From an uncultured Nitrospira sp. (GTDB taxonomy: Bacteria; Nitrospirota; Nitrospiria; Nitrospirales; Nitrospiraceae): a stretch of DNA of 64,000 nt. Shown here one piece after another: positions 59,956-64,000 of this stretch. Below the pieces are notes generated by a model. The model saw nothing but the letters and a program-made list of their open reading frames with translations. It did not search any database and was not told the origin of the DNA. Position numbers and translations under genes: made by a program. The stretch spans positions 199,416-263,415 of the forward strand of contig CABVSR010000001.1 of NCBI GenBank assembly GCA_902500995.1, written 5' to 3'. The stretch's first letter is position 1. Each line of letters opens with the position of its first letter.

Positions 59956-61611
59956 ATGGCTGAATACACGCTGCTCATCATTCTCTTTGCCCCGTTTCTC
60001 GGCGCGCTGGCGCTGATTTTTGTCTCCAATCGGCAAGTCTCGCTGGTGCGCGGAATTGCAGCCGGATCCGCATTCGTCTCGCTCGCCGCATCCGTGTATC
60101 TTTTCTACGCCTATGATTCAGTGAAGGGCGGGTATCAGTTCATCCAACGCATCGAGTGGTCTCGCCAGCTGGGCATTTCCCTCCATCTCGGCGTAGACGG
60201 CATCGGCACACCGTTGGTCCTTGCGTCAGGCATCCTCTTATTCGCCGGCATCTTCGTCTCCTGGCACATCAAAGACCGGATGAAAGAGTTTTATATCTGG
60301 ATCTTGATCCTCGCCGCCGCGACGATCGGCGTCTTCATGTCGCTCGACCTCTTCTTCCTGTACTTCTTCTATGAAATGTCCGTCATCCCCATGTATCTGC
60401 TCTTGGGGATGTGGGGCAGCCATACCAAGAAATACCTCGAAATGACGGATCCCGAAGGGCTGAAACAGCGGGACTCCGTTGGCTTCATTTTCAACTTCGG
60501 CGCGAACAGTAAAGAATACGCGGCCATGAAACTGGTGCTGTTTCTGTCGGCCTTTGCCGTGGCCGCCTTGATGGGGATTCTGCTCATTTACAAATTCTCC
60601 GGGCTCAATACTTTCGATATCCTCGTGTTGCGAGAGAAAGCCCATTTTTCGGGCCCCTTAGCTACGCTCATCTGGTTGCTGATTTTTTTCGGTTTTGCGT
60701 CGATCGCGCCGATCTGGCCGTTGCATTCCTGGTCGCCGGTCGGTCACGCGGCGGCGCCGGCCGCCACCAGCATGTTGCACGCCGGTGTCTTGATGAAACT
60801 CGGGCACTTTTCCATCATTCGCGTGGCATTCGAAATCCTCCCGGAGACGACCCGTGAGCTGATGCCCATCGCCGCGGTGCTGTGCATCTTCAGCATCATT
60901 TATGGCGGCCTCGTCGCGTACTATGCCAAAGACACGAAGTACGTCATCGGGTATTCCAGCTCCAGCCACATGGGGTATGTGTTTCTGGGCATGGCGGCCT
61001 TGGATTACATCAGTCTCAGCGGCGCCGTGATTTATATGTTCGCCCACGCCATGGCCACCGGCATGCTATTCGCCATGGCCGGATGGGTCTACGATCAAAC
61101 GCACACGCGGGACATCCCGTCTCTCGGCGGCCTGTCGAACCGGATGCCATTTATCTCCGCAGCTTTTGTCATCGGGTGTATGGCTTCGATTGGAATGCCC
61201 GGCACGGTCAACTTTATCGCCGAGGTCATGATCATCGTCGGCAGCTGGAATAAATATCCGTTCCAGGTCGTGGTGGCGGTACTGGGGATCGTGTTAACCA
61301 TGGCCTATCTCTTCAAGATGATGCGCGGGCTCTTCTATGGTTCGATGGCGGAAAAGTACAGCCACTCGCACGATGCCGTGGCCGTGGTCGACCGCATGCC
61401 CTTGCTCATTATGATCACGGTCAGCATCAGCTTCGGCATTTTCCCGGGACACCTCTACTCCGTCGTCCGATCAGGAGTCGACCCGCTGATCGCGCGCATC
61501 ACCAAAGTGGTTCCGGTCGCCGAACTGCCGATGAATATTCCACAAGCCGGCTCGCCCACCATGCCCCTGCCTGCGTCCCGTGAGGCGATTGCGAAGGTGA
61601 CCTCGCGATGA
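59956..61611 (+). CDS. nuoM2: NADH-quinone oxidoreductase subunit M, second copy
   Basis: A second NuoM-type pump (551 residues) encoded 4 bp after the first. The pump motifs are kept (LFFLYFFYEMSVIPMYLLLG with its Glu; YVIGYSSSSHMGYVFLGMAA). It differs in a hydrophilic insertion (about 155-190, containing KYLEMTDPEGLKQRDSVGFI) and in WPLHSWSPVGHAAAPAATSM in place of the usual LPDAH segment. Complexes with two NuoM are proposed to pump more protons per electron pair. The stop overlaps nuoN by ATGA. Confidence 0.93.
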   Translation: MAEYTLLIILFAPFLGALALIFVSNRQVSLVRGIAAGSAFVSLAASVYLFYAYDSVKGGYQFIQRIEWSRQLGISLHLGVDGIGTPLVLASGILLFAGIFVSWHIKDRMKEFYIWILILAAATIGVFMSLDLFFLYFFYEMSVIPMYLLLGMWGSHTKKYLEMTDPEGLKQRDSVGFIFNFGANSKEYAAMKLVLFLSAFAVAALMGILLIYKFSGLNTFDILVLREKAHFSGPLATLIWLLIFFGFASIAPIWPLHSWSPVGHAAAPAATSMLHAGVLMKLGHFSIIRVAFEILPETTRELMPIAAVLCIFSIIYGGLVAYYAKDTKYVIGYSSSSHMGYVFLGMAALDYISLSGAVIYMFAHAMATGMLFAMAGWVYDQTHTRDIPSLGGLSNRMPFISAAFVIGCMASIGMPGTVNFIAEVMIIVGSWNKYPFQVVVAVLGIVLTMAYLFKMMRGLFYGSMAEKYSHSHDAVAVVDRMPLLIMITVSISFGIFPGHLYSVVRSGVDPLIARITKVVPVAELPMNIPQAGSPTMPLPASREAIAKVTSR

Positions 61612-63104
61612 CTTTTTCCCTGACACTTTCAGCCAGCGATCTTCTCCTCCTGTTGCCCGAGTTGTTCCTGACCCTCTGGCTCTGTGTCGTGCTGGCGGTC
61701 GATTTTTCGTTCAAACGCGTCGTGCAGGAACAGTTGGCCTACCTGACCATCCTCGGCCTGCTCGTGACCCTGGCCTGCCTCGCATGGTTCGACATGAGCG
61801 GCATTACCGGGACCCTGTTCGGGAAGATGTTCGTCGTGGATCGAATGGCCATCTTTTTCAAAGCCATGATCCTTCTGGCAACGGTTCTGGTCATTCTCCT
61901 CTCGATCGACTATGTGCATCGGTTCTCCCTCTTCCGAGGCGAGTATTATTTCCTCGTCGCGATGTCGGCATTGGGCATGATGTTCATGGCTTCGGCCAAC
62001 GACCTCCTCTCGCTGTTTGTCACACTGGAATTCGCCACCTTCGGCTTCTACGTCCTCGTGTCGTACCTCCGCGACGACATGGCCTCCAACGAGGCAGGCC
62101 TCAAGTTCTTCATCCTGGGCGTTTTTGCGGCGGGCTTGCTGGCGTACGGTATCAGCCTTGTGTACGGCGAAACAGGCAAACTCGTCTTTTCCGATATGAG
62201 CGGCGCCACCCCGACCACCGGACTGGTCATCGGCTTTCTGCTGATCTTTGCGGCATTGGGGTTCAAGATCGGCGCCGTCCCCTTCCATTCATGGATCCCG
62301 GATACGTACCATGGCGCGCCGACCCCGGTCACCGCCTTCCTGTCCATCGCACCGAAAGTCGCCGCCTTCGCGCTCCTGCTCCGGCTGTTCCTCGTGGCGT
62401 TGGCAACGTTCAAACCTGCCTGGGCCTTACTCATCGTCGCCGCTTCCATCCTGTCGATGACGTACGGCAATATCGTGGCCATCGCCCAGCGAAACATTAA
62501 GCGTCTTTTGGCCTATTCCGGTATCGCTCAGGTCGGCAACGTCTTGATCGGTCTGGCGGCGGGAACCAAAATGGGGAGCGACTCGATTCTGTTCTACCTC
62601 CTGACCTATCTCTTCGCGAACCTGGGAGCCTTCGCGGTCATCATGGCGATCAGCAATTCGGTGGGAAGCGATGAAATCGAGGACTATCGCGGGCTCAACC
62701 GCCGCTCGCCGTTTCTGGCGTTTGCCATGTTGATTTTTCTGCTTTCCCTAGCCGGAGTTCCTCCACTCGCGGGCTTTATCGGGAAACTCTACATTTTCGT
62801 CGCCGCGATTAAAGAAGGCCTCTACGTCCTGATTACCGTCGGCCTCGTCAACATCGTCGTCTCGATGTATTACTATTTGATCGTCGTCAAAAAGATGTAC
62901 ATCAACGAGCCGCTCGATTCCTCTCCCATCAAAACCACCGGTCCCTTGCGAGCGGTCATCTATGTCGGGCTGGCCGGCACGCTCGTGATCGGCATCTATC
63001 CGCAACCGTTCCTTGATTGGGCCGTGGCAGCCACGCTGATGTTTTCCAATCTCGTGGGGCCGGCCGCAGCCATCACCCCGCCGGTCACCCCGTTCGGCGG
63101 CTGA
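61608..63104 (+). CDS. nuoN: NADH-quinone oxidoreductase subunit N
   Basis: NuoN (498 residues) is the pump subunit next to NuoK. Typical segments are FVTLEFATFGFYVLVSYLRD, HSWIPDTYHGAPTPVTAFLS and KRLLAYSGIAQVGNVLIGLA. It ends the operon; only a weak hairpin (about 63110-63127) follows. Confidence 0.95.
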   Translation: MTFSLTLSASDLLLLLPELFLTLWLCVVLAVDFSFKRVVQEQLAYLTILGLLVTLACLAWFDMSGITGTLFGKMFVVDRMAIFFKAMILLATVLVILLSIDYVHRFSLFRGEYYFLVAMSALGMMFMASANDLLSLFVTLEFATFGFYVLVSYLRDDMASNEAGLKFFILGVFAAGLLAYGISLVYGETGKLVFSDMSGATPTTGLVIGFLLIFAALGFKIGAVPFHSWIPDTYHGAPTPVTAFLSIAPKVAAFALLLRLFLVALATFKPAWALLIVAASILSMTYGNIVAIAQRNIKRLLAYSGIAQVGNVLIGLAAGTKMGSDSILFYLLTYLFANLGAFAVIMAISNSVGSDEIEDYRGLNRRSPFLAFAMLIFLLSLAGVPPLAGFIGKLYIFVAAIKEGLYVLITVGLVNIVVSMYYYLIVVKKMYINEPLDSSPIKTTGPLRAVIYVGLAGTLVIGIYPQPFLDWAVAATLMFSNLVGPAAAITPPVTPFGG

Positions 63105-63259
63105 GGATCAGCCGGGATCGCGCGGCTCGGCTTCCATCAATTCTCTTCGCCTCTCAACACCTTCTGCTACAATAGGCGCTGCGGTCTGCCGGCTGCATCC
63201 ACATCTTGGCACAGTTCTCGTAGGCCTCAGTCCGCCGATCAGCGGAGCTTATCTTGGAC

Positions 63260-64000
63260 ATGGACGAATCGAACCGCCATCCACCCGCCGACGTCGGGCT
63301 TGATTCCCCGTTACCTGCCTCGACGCAGGCGGACGCGACTCCACACCGAGCGTCGTTCCTCACGCCGTTGTTTCAGACGTTTCAGAAGCGATCGATCGAG
63401 CAGCGTGTGCTGGCCGGATTCGGGCTCGTCTTCGCCGGCATCCTGGTCATCTCCGCCATTTCCTACCGCAACATGACGGTGCTCATCCGTAACGGCCACT
63501 TGGACCAGCGGAGTCACGAGTTCATTCAATTTCTCGGGGCCACCGGGGAGGCCATCGACGACGCGGAGAATGGGCACCGCCGCTTCCTCGTCACCGGAGA
63601 TGAGAGTTATCTGGCCTCCTATCACAGCCTGCGTGAACGGACTCCGGAATATATCCGGTATCTGCGGGAACTCACCGATCCGGACAGCCCGCAGCGCGCC
63701 CATGTGAGCGAGCTCGAGCAATTGATCAATCAACAATTGCAGGAGGAACGGGCCGCGATCGAACTACGCGCCAAGACCGGCTTTGACTCGGTGCGAGGGA
63801 TGGCGCTCACGGGGGTCGCGAAGGCCGCACTTGAGGGAGCCCGCCGGTTGCAGGCCCAAATGGATCAGGAAGAAACCAAAGCCCTCGCACAACGGGTTTT
63901 TGAATCCACCACGACAACCCGTTCCAGCATCATTCTCCTGACCATCGGAGCCTTGTTGCTGTTCGTACTCCTCGCGGCGGTGTACTACTTGATCCGCCAC
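63260..64000 (+). CDS. Partial CHASE3-domain sensor protein
   Basis: From ATG 63260 the frame stays open to the window edge (247 residues). The protein has a Pro-rich cytoplasmic N-terminus, a first transmembrane helix (about 52-66; GFGLVFAGILVISAI), a periplasmic CHASE3-type helical domain (ENGHRRFLVTGDESYLASYH is the family signature) and a second transmembrane helix (about 225-244; SIILLTIGALLLFVLLAAVY). The output domain, probably a histidine kinase or chemoreceptor, lies outside the window. A GGAG site precedes the start. Confidence 0.85.
   Translation, partial: MDESNRHPPADVGLDSPLPASTQADATPHRASFLTPLFQTFQKRSIEQRVLAGFGLVFAGILVISAISYRNMTVLIRNGHLDQRSHEFIQFLGATGEAIDDAENGHRRFLVTGDESYLASYHSLRERTPEYIRYLRELTDPDSPQRAHVSELEQLINQQLQEERAAIELRAKTGFDSVRGMALTGVAKAALEGARRLQAQMDQEETKALAQRVFESTTTTRSSIILLTIGALLLFVLLAAVYYLIRH

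Noticed and set aside
63110-63127. Terminator after nuoN
   Set aside because: AGCCG/CGGCT gives only a 5-bp stem without a T-run, too weak to call.

Overview
The window looks like chromosomal DNA of a GC-rich, Gram-negative-type bacterium, most probably a Nitrospira-like member of the Nitrospirota. This is an inference from gene content. The main evidence is a respiratory complex I operon that carries two consecutive nuoM genes and lacks nuoE and nuoF, the '2M' type known from Nitrospira. OmpA-type lipoproteins, AsmA, Tat and lipoprotein signals show a two-membrane envelope. No 16S rRNA or lineage-diagnostic marker is present to prove the assignment.

Layout. 1-1,900 is an island edge: a partial BamE-like lipoprotein, a broken VapBC-like toxin-antitoxin pair, an intact PIN-toxin/antitoxin pair, and a 3' tRNA fragment that looks like an attachment-site scar. 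2,078-3,706 holds two lipoproteins. 3,768-7,361 (minus) carries dksA-like, recR, ybaB, dnaX and the 4.5S SRP RNA. 7,466-7,740 has tRNA-Ser and a tRNA-derived inverted repeat. 7,964-21,377 (plus) is an envelope region: AsmA, MscS, a four-gene module (coiled-coil protein, membrane OmpA protein, Rab-like GTPase, sigma-54 activator), a LuxR-type regulator, a DUF481 protein, MscL and two coiled-coil OmpA lipoproteins. 21,398-23,890 (minus) holds a Tat-exported ligand-binding protein and a HEAT-repeat protein. 24,226-27,803 contains tRNA-Leu, tig, clpP, clpX and a clear terminator.

27,945-35,677 is mixed: two PilZ paralogues, a HEAT-repeat lipoprotein, an unusually long TatA-like protein, an M24 peptidase, a class I glutamine amidotransferase-like hydrolase and an amino-acid permease. 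35,711-41,467 is a minus-strand run with an Ala/Pro-rich protein, a PsiE-like protein, a duplicated Cys-motif protein, nagZ, pepA, queE and a HAD phosphatase. 41,692-44,799 has a second tRNA-Leu, a PAS histidine-kinase-like protein with eroded ATP-binding boxes, a receiver protein and a small membrane protein. 44,806-48,866 (minus) holds a PriA whose helicase motifs are gone and another OmpA protein. 49,425-63,104 is the complex I operon nuoABCDGIJKLMMN. A CHASE3 sensor protein runs off the right end.

How the genes work together. Housekeeping operons (recR-ybaB-dnaX, tig-clpP-clpX) have the usual order. The most interesting candidate system is the 11.0-15.8 kb module: its GTPase, its peptidoglycan-binding membrane partner, its coiled-coil partner (which shares a short N-terminal motif with the membrane protein) and its sigma-54 activator lie on one strand and look like an envelope-to-transcription signalling unit. 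The complex I operon has no NADH-oxidising module and no membrane NuoH within the cluster, so it probably uses another low-potential partner such as ferredoxin and needs a nuoH from elsewhere. No CRISPR array, transposase, integrase or rRNA gene was seen.
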